A DNA stretch of 26,522 bases from UMGS1387 sp045539625. GTDB lineage: Bacteria; Bacillota; Clostridia; Oscillospirales; CAG-382. A program made the position numbers and the translations under genes. The notes below the pieces were generated by a model, which saw only the letters and a list, made by a program, of their open reading frames with translations, was not told the DNA's origin and did not search any database. Shown piece after piece: positions 14,901-24,246 of this stretch; the stretch's first letter is position 1, and every line of letters begins with the position of its first letter. Where the stretch lies: the NCBI GenBank assembly GCA_045539625.1, contig JAZQFS010000047.1, positions 1 through 26,522 on the forward strand, read 5' to 3'.

Positions 14901-15040
14901 CTCTGTTTTACTTTTCATCGAAAAGCGCCAAAACATTCCATTTGTTTGCATTAAAGTATCTTTTGCTCCAAAAAGAGAAAAGCCTTGCATATTATTTCTT
15001 TTATCTGCAAAAAATAGAAAAAAACTGCGGAGTTGAAATA

Positions 15041-18000
15041 ATGCAATTATCGGGAATTGAAAGTATACTTGAAAAGTACAAAGACAAAACCAAAAAAGGC
15101 AGAGGATATTTGTGTGCCGTAAGACACCTTTACTTTCTGCAAAGGCTTAAGAGAAGCATTAAAAAAATCAGACTTTCACAAGAGTTTTCAGAAAACTCCA
15201 TAAAGTATCTGACGGACAATTTTCCCAAAATCGAGCAGTGTATGGCAGACAGTGCAAAAGAGCTTTTTCACCTTAAAAGCATCTGCATTTCGGGAAAGCT
15301 TCCCACTTATTTCAAGGTGTTTTCACAGTATGCAGACACCCTTGAAAAGCCTCTTGACGCAAAACTTCTTTGCTGCCTTTTTGAAAAAAGCAACGGCTGT
15401 GTTCCCTATCCTGCCTTTGAAGACAGTGCCGCCTTTCCCCTTTATATGAAAAGCGTGCTGTGCGAAAAAATAGTCCTGTTTTATACATCGGACAAAGAAA
15501 AAGACGAAAAGCTTTTGCAAATGCTCTTTCAAAGCCTTGACGAGACACTTGTTTTGGACAGAGAGGACAGCCTTGCTTCAAATGAGGCGGAAAAAATACT
15601 GTTAAAGGACAGAATTTACCGAAATTCCACAAATTACACCAAGGACAGCTACCGCAGAAATCTCTCATATCTTGCAAAAAAGGCAAAAACATCTCAGCTT
15701 GAATACGCCAAAGCTCTTTACCGTGAAAGTGACAATTTCACCTGCTCTCTTGCAGACAAGCCCTTCGGAGGTCAGGTTTATATACTGCTTCATATTTTTC
15801 TGACGGTACTGTTTACCTTTTTTCTTTCCTGTTTTTCACCTCTTCTTTTGCTGTCATTTGTGCCCGTTTACCGATGTGTAAAGCTGATACTTGACAGGTT
15901 CTTTGCAAGATTTGTCCTCAAAGGCTTTACCGAGCCCTCTCTTGAGCTTTCGCACATTCCCGACGGCTGCGGCGTTCTTGTCACCGTCACAACTCTGCTT
16001 ACAGGCAAGGATAAGGCTGTATTTTCACGCCTTGAAGAAATGTACTGCACCTGTGGCGGCAAAAACGTGTATTTTTCACTGCTTTGCGACCTTTGCGACA
16101 GCGATGAAGCACAAATCCCGTCGGACAGCGAAACCGTCAGATACGCACGTGAAAATATACTTGCTCTTCGCAAAAAATACGGCGACGTGTTTTTTCTTTT
16201 TATCAGAGACCGCACCTTTTCCCAAAGCGAAGGCAAATTTATCGCTCCCGAAAGAAAAAGAGGTGCAGTAAACTGTCTTTGCTCCTTTCTTTGCGGAAAA
16301 AGCGACGGTTTTAACTGTGACGGCATAAAGCCCTCTTATGATATCTGCAACAACATTAAATACGTCTTCACCCTTGATTCCGACACACGCCTTGCCTTTG
16401 ACAGCGTAAGACGTGCGGCAGGAATAATGCTCCACCCCGTAAATGCACCTGTGTACGATGAAAACACGGGAAGAGTCGTGAAGGGCTACGGCATACTTCA
16501 GCCAAAAATGAGCACCGCCCTTAATTCTTCAATGAAAAGCTTTTTCACCTCCTTTATGTGCCATGAAAGCGGTGTTGATTTTTACAGCTCGGCAGGCTAC
16601 AATCAGGTATTCGCTCTTTTCGGAAAGGGCGTTTTCTGCGGCAAAGGAATGTTTGACAAGGAAATCTTTTACAAGGCACTTTGCCAAAAGTATGAGTTTG
16701 CAAAGAATACCGTTCTAAGCCACGATGCCCCCGAAGGAGCACTGCTTCGATGTGTCTGCACAAATCACATTACCCTTACCGACTCCTTTCCCCGTGAGCA
16801 GATGTCATACAATAAAAGACGTCACCGCTGGATAAGAGGCGACATTCAAAATCTGCACTTTTTCGGCAAAACCCGAAAAAACTGTCACGGTGACACCGTA
16901 AATTGCGGCATAGATTACGTATCAGGCTACCTTATGGTTGAAAACATTGCCGATGCACTTTTGCCTTGTTTTTCCTATATTCTGCTTATGCTGTCGCTTG
17001 TATTCGGGGACGGTGTTACAGATGTTCTGCTTGTAACCAGTGCCGTTTCCTGCTATATTCTGCCCTTTGTTCACACCGTTGTTTCAAGCATCAGAAGGGC
17101 GTTTTTCTACAACCTGTCACGGCTTTTTTACTCCAAAGGTGTTTACGGTGCAATATGGACGTCCTTTTTCAGAATGTTCTACGAGCTGTCGGCAATTGCA
17201 CAAAATGCCCTCTTGTGCACCGATGCCACAGTGCGTGCCCTCTTCAGGCACTTTATATCCCACAGGCATAACCTTGAATGGACAACCGCCGCACAAAGCG
17301 ATGCCGAAAGCAAGGACGGAGCATTGGGTTATGTGAGAAAAAACCTTTTCAGCACCTTTTCGGGAACTATTCTGATTGTCTGCACCCACAATTCCTTTGT
17401 TATGCTGCTGGGGCTTTTATGGAACGCTCTGCCGGTTACGGCATATTTTCAGGGAAAGCCGAGAGAGGTCGAAAAAGCTCACATTCCCTCTGTCACAAAA
17501 AGTGTGTTTATTGAAAATTTAAAGGATATGTGGCAGTTTTTCGAGGACAATGTGGGAGAAAAAACTCACTTTCTGCCGCCCGACAATGTATCTTTTCGTG
17601 AAAATGAAAAGATTTCCCATATGACCTCCCCCACCAACATCGGACTGTATCTTGCAAGCTGTGCTGCGGCATACAAAAGCGGTCTTTTATGCTTTGACGG
17701 CTTTATAAGCCGCATTGACCGTACCGTCGCCACTCTTGAAAGCCTGCCCAAATACGCAGGACTGCTCTACAACTGGTACGATGTATATACGGCACAGCCC
17801 CTTGAGCCGCGCTTTGTTTCAAGCGTTGACGAGGGAAATTTTCTTGCCTGTCTTTATGTGGTTGTGGGTGCAATTGAAAAAAGCGGCGAAAAAACACAAG
17901 TCTCGGAAAAGCTGAAAGACAGAGTAAAGGCGCTTATTGACAAAGCTGATTTTTCCCTTATGTACAACAGCAGGAGAAAGCTTTTTTTCATCGGATTTAC

Positions 18001-19837
18001 GGTGGAAAAGGACGGAAGGCTAACCTACGGCAAAAACTGCTATGATATGCTTATGAGTGAAACAAGAACTCTCAGCTATCTTGCAATTGCCCGCAGAAAA
18101 GTAAGTGTAAACCACCTGGCACAGCTTACAAGACCTCTCATAAGCTCGGGAAGATATGTTGGTATTGCAAGCTGGAGCGGTACTGCCTTTGAATACTTTA
18201 TGCCCTGTATTTTTCTGCCGTCATACAAAAACAGCTTTACCGACGAGGCTTTGAAATTTGCTTTATCCATGAACGTGAAAAACGGTGCAATATGTGACGG
18301 CACACACATTTTCGGAATTTCCGAAAGCTGTTACAACAAAACCGACGACAGCGGAAGCTATATGTACTATGCCTTCGGAGTGCCAAAGCTTGCAATGTGC
18401 GTTTTTGAGCAGAGAAAAATCATCTCGCCCTATTCTTCGTATCTTATGCTTGAAAGCTCGCCCCGTGTTGTCCTTGAAAACCTGCAAAATATGCACAGGA
18501 TAGGCTTATACGGCAAATACGGCTTTTACGAAAGCTGTGATGCCGAAAGCAAAAACAAGCACGAGGATTTTGCCGTTGTCAAAAGCTTTATGTCACACCA
18601 CCTTGGAATGAGCATATGTGCCCTTTGCAATTTTCTCTTTGACGGATATATACGGGACTGCTTTATGAGTGATGTATACAACAAAAGTGCCGCCATCTTG
18701 CTTGAAGAAAAAATACCTGACGAAGTGTATATCAAAAAACGTGCCCGCAGATATTACAGAAATCTGTCAAAGCCTGTTATGAGACCAAGACAAAATAATG
18801 ATGAAAATGACATTTTGCCCCGAGAAAGTAATAAAACTGTTGAGAATACGGCAGATGACCTCATATCCGTCAGTCTTTTTGACGGAGAAACACCTCTTGT
18901 GTCGCAAACCTGCAACGGTGAAGGCTTTGGAAAAATGTATCACCGCCGACAAAGCAATTACTCTCTTACCGTTTTTGACGGGGTACGTGAGCCGATAAGA
19001 ATATTTGCTCTTGTTTGCGATACAGGCAAGGAAATCCGCTTTGAAGCTCAAAGAGCGACGGCTCACAAGGTTGTCACGGAAGCGGGTGCTGTTGTGTTTT
19101 ACGGGGATAATATGATGTATTTTCTCTACGGCTTTTATCTTGATGAAAACGGCAACGGACATCAGGGCGTGTGCTTTGCGGACAGTACGCAAAACAAAGG
19201 GTGTATATCATTCCCTCCTGCCTCTTGTCACACACAGGCAAAATATATATTGTGTCTGGGAAGAAGCAAAAGCTTTGAGGGTATATACAACTGCGAAAAA
19301 AGGGCGGTTGAGGATTTTTGCGGAATTTTACAAAGGGCACAAAGCTTTTACCGTGACACAAAAACGGATATGACGGGGCTTTCTGCAGAAGAAGACATTC
19401 TCGCAAGAGATGTACTGACTGACACCGACACCTCGCCCTTTATTCTGCCTGTTGGAAAAACGGTCAGTGAAAGGACGGCAAGCCTTGCTCTTAAGCTTAT
19501 GTATACAGCGTGCAACCTTCGGGAATATGTATGCCTTGAGCTTTGCAGAAGGCTGTATTATGCTTGTGACAGCAAAAAGGTATGTATGCTTATATGCCGC
19601 CTCTTTTGTGCTTATGCACAAAGTCTTGACGAGCATCGCCTTGCGGTATTCGCCGAAAACAACGCCGAGAGCTACAGGCTTGTCTTAAAAAGCCTTCTTG
19701 AAATGAAAGACCTTGACGCCTCGGAAAAAGAGCTGTACCGCGGCTGTCTTTTACGGCTTGAAAAGCTTTGCACAAGGTTGCATGACCATGCCGCAGGACG
19801 TATTGTTTCGGCAAGCCTTGAGGCTTTGGGAGAATAA
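15041..19837 (+). CDS. Short NdvB/ChvB-like glucan synthase (GT84 plus glycoamylase domain, no full GH94)
   Basis: A 1598-residue membrane protein related to cyclic beta-1,2-glucan synthases. Order: a soluble N-terminal part (1-240); membrane spans at about 245-285; a GT84-type glycosyltransferase at about 305-610 with the DxD motif in FTLDSDTRL (D446, D448) and an RW motif in RRHRWIRGDIQ (R596, W597); more spans at about 625-690 and 775-800; a glycoamylase-like domain from about 855 (SPTNIGLYLAS, LYNWYDVYT, SSVDEGNFLA) to MSHHLGMSICAL near 1190; then a beta-rich part and a helical end. Classical NdvB/ChvB proteins have about 2800 residues with a GH94 phosphorylase at the end. Here only a piece like its first sandwich remains. 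GGAG lies eight bases before ATG 15041. The frame is open from 14819, but that extension runs through a terminator. Product and ring formation are unknown. Confidence 0.85.
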   Translation: MQLSGIESILEKYKDKTKKGRGYLCAVRHLYFLQRLKRSIKKIRLSQEFSENSIKYLTDNFPKIEQCMADSAKELFHLKSICISGKLPTYFKVFSQYADTLEKPLDAKLLCCLFEKSNGCVPYPAFEDSAAFPLYMKSVLCEKIVLFYTSDKEKDEKLLQMLFQSLDETLVLDREDSLASNEAEKILLKDRIYRNSTNYTKDSYRRNLSYLAKKAKTSQLEYAKALYRESDNFTCSLADKPFGGQVYILLHIFLTVLFTFFLSCFSPLLLLSFVPVYRCVKLILDRFFARFVLKGFTEPSLELSHIPDGCGVLVTVTTLLTGKDKAVFSRLEEMYCTCGGKNVYFSLLCDLCDSDEAQIPSDSETVRYARENILALRKKYGDVFFLFIRDRTFSQSEGKFIAPERKRGAVNCLCSFLCGKSDGFNCDGIKPSYDICNNIKYVFTLDSDTRLAFDSVRRAAGIMLHPVNAPVYDENTGRVVKGYGILQPKMSTALNSSMKSFFTSFMCHESGVDFYSSAGYNQVFALFGKGVFCGKGMFDKEIFYKALCQKYEFAKNTVLSHDAPEGALLRCVCTNHITLTDSFPREQMSYNKRRHRWIRGDIQNLHFFGKTRKNCHGDTVNCGIDYVSGYLMVENIADALLPCFSYILLMLSLVFGDGVTDVLLVTSAVSCYILPFVHTVVSSIRRAFFYNLSRLFYSKGVYGAIWTSFFRMFYELSAIAQNALLCTDATVRALFRHFISHRHNLEWTTAAQSDAESKDGALGYVRKNLFSTFSGTILIVCTHNSFVMLLGLLWNALPVTAYFQGKPREVEKAHIPSVTKSVFIENLKDMWQFFEDNVGEKTHFLPPDNVSFRENEKISHMTSPTNIGLYLASCAAAYKSGLLCFDGFISRIDRTVATLESLPKYAGLLYNWYDVYTAQPLEPRFVSSVDEGNFLACLYVVVGAIEKSGEKTQVSEKLKDRVKALIDKADFSLMYNSRRKLFFIGFTVEKDGRLTYGKNCYDMLMSETRTLSYLAIARRKVSVNHLAQLTRPLISSGRYVGIASWSGTAFEYFMPCIFLPSYKNSFTDEALKFALSMNVKNGAICDGTHIFGISESCYNKTDDSGSYMYYAFGVPKLAMCVFEQRKIISPYSSYLMLESSPRVVLENLQNMHRIGLYGKYGFYESCDAESKNKHEDFAVVKSFMSHHLGMSICALCNFLFDGYIRDCFMSDVYNKSAAILLEEKIPDEVYIKKRARRYYRNLSKPVMRPRQNNDENDILPRESNKTVENTADDLISVSLFDGETPLVSQTCNGEGFGKMYHRRQSNYSLTVFDGVREPIRIFALVCDTGKEIRFEAQRATAHKVVTEAGAVVFYGDNMMYFLYGFYLDENGNGHQGVCFADSTQNKGCISFPPASCHTQAKYILCLGRSKSFEGIYNCEKRAVEDFCGILQRAQSFYRDTKTDMTGLSAEEDILARDVLTDTDTSPFILPVGKTVSERTASLALKLMYTACNLREYVCLELCRRLYYACDSKKVCMLICRLFCAYAQSLDEHRLAVFAENNAESYRLVLKSLLEMKDLDASEKELYRGCLLRLEKLCTRLHDHAAGRIVSASLEALGE

Positions 19838-19857
19838 AGTGTGCGCTGTGTGAATTG

Positions 19858-19910
19858 TTTGTAAATTCGGGAATACATCGGTTTACACCAAAGCTTAAAA
19901 GTTGTATAAT
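19858..19910 (+). promoter_or_regulatory. Promoter of the yfmF-yfmH-lgt-folD-aroK operon
   Basis: TTTACA (19882-19887) and TATAAT (19905-19910) are separated by 17 bases. TTTGTAAA at 19858-19865 begins 24 bases before the -35, exactly as the TTTGTAAACA motif does at the promoters at 646-698 and 1541-1593. The TCAAC/GTTGA inverted repeat is absent here. Confidence 0.75.
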
Positions 19911-19960
19911 AATATGAAGTATTTTTATCATTCAAGCCTTTGGCGAAAGGACTGCAGATA

Positions 19961-21256
19961 ATGCAAAGAATTAAAATTTCAGACGGAATTCACTTTAATA
20001 TGATTCCTCAGACAAAATTCAAGACAAACTTTTTCCAGGTTGCGTTTGTTACCGACCTTGAAAGAAAAAATACAACTCCTCTTTCCCTTTTATCGGGGCT
20101 TCTTATGAGAGCAAGTGAAAAGTATCCCGACATTGCTGCCATCAGCAACAGACTTGACTATCTTTACGATATGAGTGCGGCTGTTCACACCTACAAAAAG
20201 GGCGAAAGACTTGTATTCTGCTATCAAAGCGACTTTCTTAAGAATGACTATGTTCCCGCAGGCAGTGAAGACCTTCTTTGTGAGGCAGTCGAAATGTTCC
20301 GCCAGCTTGTTTTCAAGCCCAGAATAATTGACGGCGGCTTTGACAGTGAGCTTCTGTCTTTAGAAAAAACACAGCTTGAAAAGGATATAAAATCAATTAT
20401 CAACAACAAAAACGCTTATGCAAAGAAAAAGTGTACAGAGCTTATGTGCGAGGGCGAAAAATACAGCATAGATCCCGACGGCGAGCTTGATGACATTGAC
20501 GGTATCACCGAAAAAAGTCTTTACTGCTTCTATCTGGATTTTTTGAAAACGGCACGTGTTGAAATTTTCTTCAACGGCGACGGAGATGCAAATTATATCT
20601 GCAAACTCTTTTCGGAAGCCTTTACAGAAATTTCGGACAGAGCGCCCGTTCCTCTGTGCAAAACCTTTGTTACGGGAGAAGTGAAAAAACAGCTTCTTGA
20701 AGTTACCGAGCAAATGCCCGTAAATCAGGGCAAGCTTGCCATCGGCTTCAGAACGGGAGTTGAGGTTACAGATGAGGATTCGCCGGCTCTTGCGGTGTTC
20801 AACGAGGTTTTCGGCGGCTCACCCGTAAGCAAGCTGTTTATGAATGTTCGTGAAAAGATGAGCCTGTGCTATTACTGCAGATCCCTTCCCGAAGCCTACA
20901 AGGGTGTGCTGTTTGTACTTTCGGGAATAGAATCGGAAAACCGTGACAAGTCCCTTGATGCAATAATGAAGGAGCTGTGCGACATTCAGTCGGGCAAGGT
21001 TACACAGGATGAGCTGGATGCGGCAAAGCTCAGCCTTCTTTGCGGCTTCAAGTCGCTTTATGACAATCCTGCATCCCTTTGCGGCTGGTATCTTGCAAGA
21101 ATCATATGCGACAGCTTTGCAGAGCCCGAAGACATTGCAAAAATAATTGAAAGCACAACTGTTGAAGATGTTGTAAGAGTATCCAAAAAGGTAAAGCCTG
21201 ACACAGTGTATTTTCTTGAAGGAACGGGTGCTCCGGAAGGAACGGAGGAAGAATGA
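19961..21256 (+). CDS. yfmF: M16-family peptidase-like protein, YfmF type (inactive member)
   Basis: A 431-residue member of the M16 (insulinase/processing peptidase) family. It lacks the zinc motif HxxEH, as expected for the inactive partner in bacterial M16 pairs, but has the C-terminal half features (LAIGFRTGVEVTDEDSPALAVFNEVFGG, SKLFMNVREKMSLCYYCRS). In Bacillus the neighbours YfmF and YfmH form such a pair, and databases link them to modification of elongation factor P; the direct role is not settled. The frame opens at 19940, but AAAGGA (19946-19951) sits nine bases before ATG 19961, so MQRIKISDGIHF is the start. It leads an operon with tightly packed genes behind one promoter, and the next gene overlaps its stop codon. 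It probably forms a heterodimer with that product. Confidence 0.88.
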   Translation: MQRIKISDGIHFNMIPQTKFKTNFFQVAFVTDLERKNTTPLSLLSGLLMRASEKYPDIAAISNRLDYLYDMSAAVHTYKKGERLVFCYQSDFLKNDYVPAGSEDLLCEAVEMFRQLVFKPRIIDGGFDSELLSLEKTQLEKDIKSIINNKNAYAKKKCTELMCEGEKYSIDPDGELDDIDGITEKSLYCFYLDFLKTARVEIFFNGDGDANYICKLFSEAFTEISDRAPVPLCKTFVTGEVKKQLLEVTEQMPVNQGKLAIGFRTGVEVTDEDSPALAVFNEVFGGSPVSKLFMNVREKMSLCYYCRSLPEAYKGVLFVLSGIESENRDKSLDAIMKELCDIQSGKVTQDELDAAKLSLLCGFKSLYDNPASLCGWYLARIICDSFAEPEDIAKIIESTTVEDVVRVSKKVKPDTVYFLEGTGAPEGTEEE

Positions 21257-22533
21257 TGGATTTTGCAGTTAAAGAAAACAAAGCGATAAACGAAAAATAC
21301 TATTACAAAAAGCACAAAAGCGGACTTGATGTTTATGTATATCCCAAGGATTTCGGCACAAGCTATGCGGCATTTGCAACAAAGTTCGGCTCTTGCGAAA
21401 GAGAGTTTGTAACCGACGGCAAGCACGTTGTTCTTCCCGACGGCGTGGCACATTTCCTTGAGCACAAGATGTTTGAAAATCCCGACGGCAGAGATACATT
21501 TGAGCTTTATGCAAAAACAGGAGCTTCGGCAAACGCCTACACCTCCAACGAAAAAACAGTATACCTTTTTTCTGCGGCGGACAATGTTTACGAGTCCCTT
21601 GAAATACTCCTTTCCTTTGTGACCGAACCTTATTTTACCGACAAAACCGTGGAAAAAGAGCAGGGCATCATCGGTCAGGAAATAAGAATGTACGACGACA
21701 ATCCCGGCTGGCAGTTATACTTCGGTATGCTTTCGGGGCTTTATCACAACAACCCCGTTAAAATTGACATTGCAGGCACTACCGAAACAATCGCACAAAT
21801 TACACCCGAAATTCTCTTTGATGCCTACAACACCTTTTATAATCTTGAAAACATGGTGCTTACAGTATGCGGAAGAGTGGAATGTGACAAGGTTGAGAAA
21901 ATCTGCGACAAAATATTAAAGTTCAAAGAAGCTCCAAAAACAGAAAGGATTTATCCCGACGAGCCAAAAAATGTAAAGAGCAGTATTGTTACCAAAAAAA
22001 TGCAGGTTGCAACGCCTCTTTTCAGCGTGGGAATAAAGGACAACGACTGTCCCAAATCGGGAAGAGAGCTTGCCGTAAAAAAGGCGGAATACGAAATACT
22101 GCTTGACCTTATGTTCAGCAAATCCGCACCCTTCTTTACAAAAATGACAAAAGCAGGCGTTATAGACGATGACTTTTCCCTTGCCTACGACGGTCACGAA
22201 GGCTTCGGATACTGCGAGCTGTCGGGAAGTGCAAAAAATCCCCGTGATGCATTTGTTGCAATAAAAAAAGAGATAGCACGTTACAAAGAGACAGGCTTTG
22301 ATGACGAAAGCTTTGAAAGAATAAAAAGAGCAAGGTACGCAAGTCTTCTTCATATGTTTAACAGCACCGAGGACATCGCAAACGAAATGATTACGGCACT
22401 GTTTGACGGCTCGGATATTCTGGATTATCCCGAAATCTGCAATTCTGTCACAAAGGCAGATGTTGAAAAGCGTTTAAAAGAGGGCTTTGACGAAGACTTT
22501 TTCACATTATCCGAAATATATCCTCTTGACTAA
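21256..22533 (+). CDS. yfmH: M16-family zinc peptidase, YfmH type (active member)
   Basis: A 425-residue M16 peptidase with the inverted zinc motif HFLEHKMFE in its first 80 residues and the downstream glutamate region EKEQGIIGQEIRMYDDNPGWQ, which supplies the third ligand. A second, catalytically silent half follows (about 220-425), as in all M16 enzymes. It should be a cytosolic peptidase; no signal sequence is seen. Two ATGs overlap the stop of the preceding gene (21253 and 21256). GGAGG at 21244-21248 fits the second better (seven bases). The pair with the motif-less YfmF protein is the standard arrangement. The substrate is unknown; a link to elongation factor P modification is reported by database naming for this family. 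Confidence 0.92.
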   Translation: MDFAVKENKAINEKYYYKKHKSGLDVYVYPKDFGTSYAAFATKFGSCEREFVTDGKHVVLPDGVAHFLEHKMFENPDGRDTFELYAKTGASANAYTSNEKTVYLFSAADNVYESLEILLSFVTEPYFTDKTVEKEQGIIGQEIRMYDDNPGWQLYFGMLSGLYHNNPVKIDIAGTTETIAQITPEILFDAYNTFYNLENMVLTVCGRVECDKVEKICDKILKFKEAPKTERIYPDEPKNVKSSIVTKKMQVATPLFSVGIKDNDCPKSGRELAVKKAEYEILLDLMFSKSAPFFTKMTKAGVIDDDFSLAYDGHEGFGYCELSGSAKNPRDAFVAIKKEIARYKETGFDDESFERIKRARYASLLHMFNSTEDIANEMITALFDGSDILDYPEICNSVTKADVEKRLKEGFDEDFFTLSEIYPLD

Positions 22534-22547
22534 AAGGAGACGGCAAT

Positions 22548-23408
22548 ATGAGCGAAACGGCAGCAATTGCTTTTCCGGGACTTGGTATCGGCGAATTTGA
22601 GCTTAACAGAGTTTTCCTTAAAATCGGCTCATTTACGGTATATTGGTACGGAATAATTATCTGCATCGGCATAATCCTGGGCTTTGCGGTTGCATTTATG
22701 AGAATGAAGAAAATCGGCGTCACAACAGACGACCTTTCCGACCTTATTCTGGTGTGCGTTCCAAGTGCCATAATCGGTGCAAGGCTTTATTATGTTCTGG
22801 CAGAGCTTGACACATATCACTCTTTTTACGAAATGATAGCCGTATGGAACGGCGGTCTTGCAATTTACGGCGGTGTTATCGCAGGGATACTGTCCTTTAC
22901 ACTTGTTTGCAGGCACAAGAAAAAGCCGCTTCTTAAAATGTATGACTGTGCAGCACCCGGACTTATCTTAGGACAGATTATCGGAAGATGGGGCAACTTC
23001 TTCAATGCCGAGGCTTTCGGAAGTGCAAGCAGCTACGAGTTTCTTGGAAAAGAATATGACATTTCGGCATTAAGTGCCCGCAATCCACTGAGAATGACAA
23101 TAAACGGTGATGCGGTACACCCCACATTCCTGTACGAATCTCTCTGGAATCTTGCAGGATTTATACTTATGAATGTATTTTTCAAAAAGAAAGCCTTTGA
23201 CGGCGAGGTGCTTTTATGGTATCTTGCGTGGTACGGTCTGGGAAGATGCTTCATTGAAGGTCTGAGAACAGACAGCCTGACATCGGGAGGTATCAGAATA
23301 AGCCAGCTTCTGGCACTGTTGTGCTTTGGGGCGGGCAGTATTGCGATTATCGTTATGAGAATAAAAAAACACAGCGAAAGGAAAAAAGAAAATGGCAGTA
23401 ATAATTGA
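22548..23408 (+). CDS. lgt: Prolipoprotein diacylglyceryl transferase
   Basis: A 286-residue membrane enzyme that moves the diacylglyceryl group from phosphatidylglycerol to the lipobox cysteine of prelipoproteins, the first step of lipoprotein maturation. Seven spans fit the length. Recognisable segments are FTVYWYGIIICIGIILG near the N terminus, VPSAIIGARLYYVL, WNGGLAIYGGVIAG and the Lgt signature GQIIGRWGNFFNAEAFG, then HPTFLYESLWN and the late GLGRCFIEGLRTD. A good AAAAGGAG site lies before the ATG. The gene starts 14 bases after yfmH and its end overlaps folD by 17 bases, so it is part of the five-gene operon. Confidence 0.96.
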   Translation: MSETAAIAFPGLGIGEFELNRVFLKIGSFTVYWYGIIICIGIILGFAVAFMRMKKIGVTTDDLSDLILVCVPSAIIGARLYYVLAELDTYHSFYEMIAVWNGGLAIYGGVIAGILSFTLVCRHKKKPLLKMYDCAAPGLILGQIIGRWGNFFNAEAFGSASSYEFLGKEYDISALSARNPLRMTINGDAVHPTFLYESLWNLAGFILMNVFFKKKAFDGEVLLWYLAWYGLGRCFIEGLRTDSLTSGGIRISQLLALLCFGAGSIAIIVMRIKKHSERKKENGSNN

Positions 23409-24246
23409 CGGAAAAGCAGTAAGTGCTAAAATAAGAGAAGAAATAAAGGCGGAAAGTGCCGCTTTTGAAAAGGAAACAGGCATAAAGCCCGGACTTGCAG
23501 TTATTATCGTAGGGGAAGATCCTGCGTCTCAGATTTATGTAAGAAACAAGGGCAAGGCATGCGAGGAAGTAGGCTTTTATTCGGAAATCCACAGACTTCC
23601 CGAAGAAACCACCAAGGAACAGCTTCTTGAGCTTGTACACTCCCTTAACAGCAACGACAAAATCCACGGTATTCTTGTGCAGTCTCCCCTGCCCAAGCAT
23701 CTTGATGAAGCTCTTATTGTCAACAACATCGACTGCAACAAGGACGTAGACGCCTTCCACCCCGTAAACGTAGGCAAGATTATGATAGGCGACTATAATT
23801 TCCTGCCCTGCACACCTGCAGGTGTCATGGAGCTTTTAAAGGCATATGACATTGACGTATGCGGCAAAGAGGTTGCGGTTGTGGGCAGAAGCAACATTGT
23901 AGGCAAGCCTCAGGCAATGCTTATGCTTCATGCAAATGCCACCGTTACAATCTGCCACTCAAGAACAAAGAATCTTTCCGAGGTTTTAAAGCGTGCAGAC
24001 GTTGTTGTCATGGCAATAGGCAAGGCGAAGTTCTTGAAGGCTGATATGATAAAGGACGGCGCTGTTGTCATAGACGTTGGCATGGACAGAGACGAAAACG
24101 GAAAGCTTTGCGGCGACGTTGACTTTGAAGAGTGCGAAAAGAAGGCTTCCTACATAACACCCGTTCCCGGCGGAGTAGGTCCCATGACCATCACAATGCT
24201 TATGAAAAACACCCTTTCATCGGCAAAGCTTAAGGCAGGAAAATGA
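23392..24246 (+). CDS. folD: Bifunctional methylenetetrahydrofolate dehydrogenase/cyclohydrolase
   Basis: A 284-residue cytosolic enzyme that interconverts 5,10-methylene-, methenyl- and 10-formyl-tetrahydrofolate and supplies one-carbon units. Family signs are YVRNKGKACEEVG with the catalytic lysine, GILVQSPLPKHLDE, the nucleotide-binding VVGRSNIVGKPQAMLML and the terminal PVPGGVGPMTITML. The length is typical. AAAGGA lies nine bases before the ATG inside the end of lgt, and the stop overlaps the next start (ATGATG), so translation is coupled on both sides. Confidence 0.97.
   Translation: MAVIIDGKAVSAKIREEIKAESAAFEKETGIKPGLAVIIVGEDPASQIYVRNKGKACEEVGFYSEIHRLPEETTKEQLLELVHSLNSNDKIHGILVQSPLPKHLDEALIVNNIDCNKDVDAFHPVNVGKIMIGDYNFLPCTPAGVMELLKAYDIDVCGKEVAVVGRSNIVGKPQAMLMLHANATVTICHSRTKNLSEVLKRADVVVMAIGKAKFLKADMIKDGAVVIDVGMDRDENGKLCGDVDFEECEKKASYITPVPGGVGPMTITMLMKNTLSSAKLKAGK

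Noticed and set aside
14819..15040. Upstream start for the glucan-synthase-like protein
   Set aside because: It crosses a strong terminator and lacks a fitting ribosome binding site, whereas ATG 15041 has GGAG at eight bases.
10963..22533. A RiPP/PQQ-like system made of the PqqD-like protein and the M16 peptidases
   Set aside because: PqqD plus an M16 peptidase recalls PQQ synthesis, but the genes are about 9 kb apart in different operons, and no radical SAM enzyme or precursor peptide is present.
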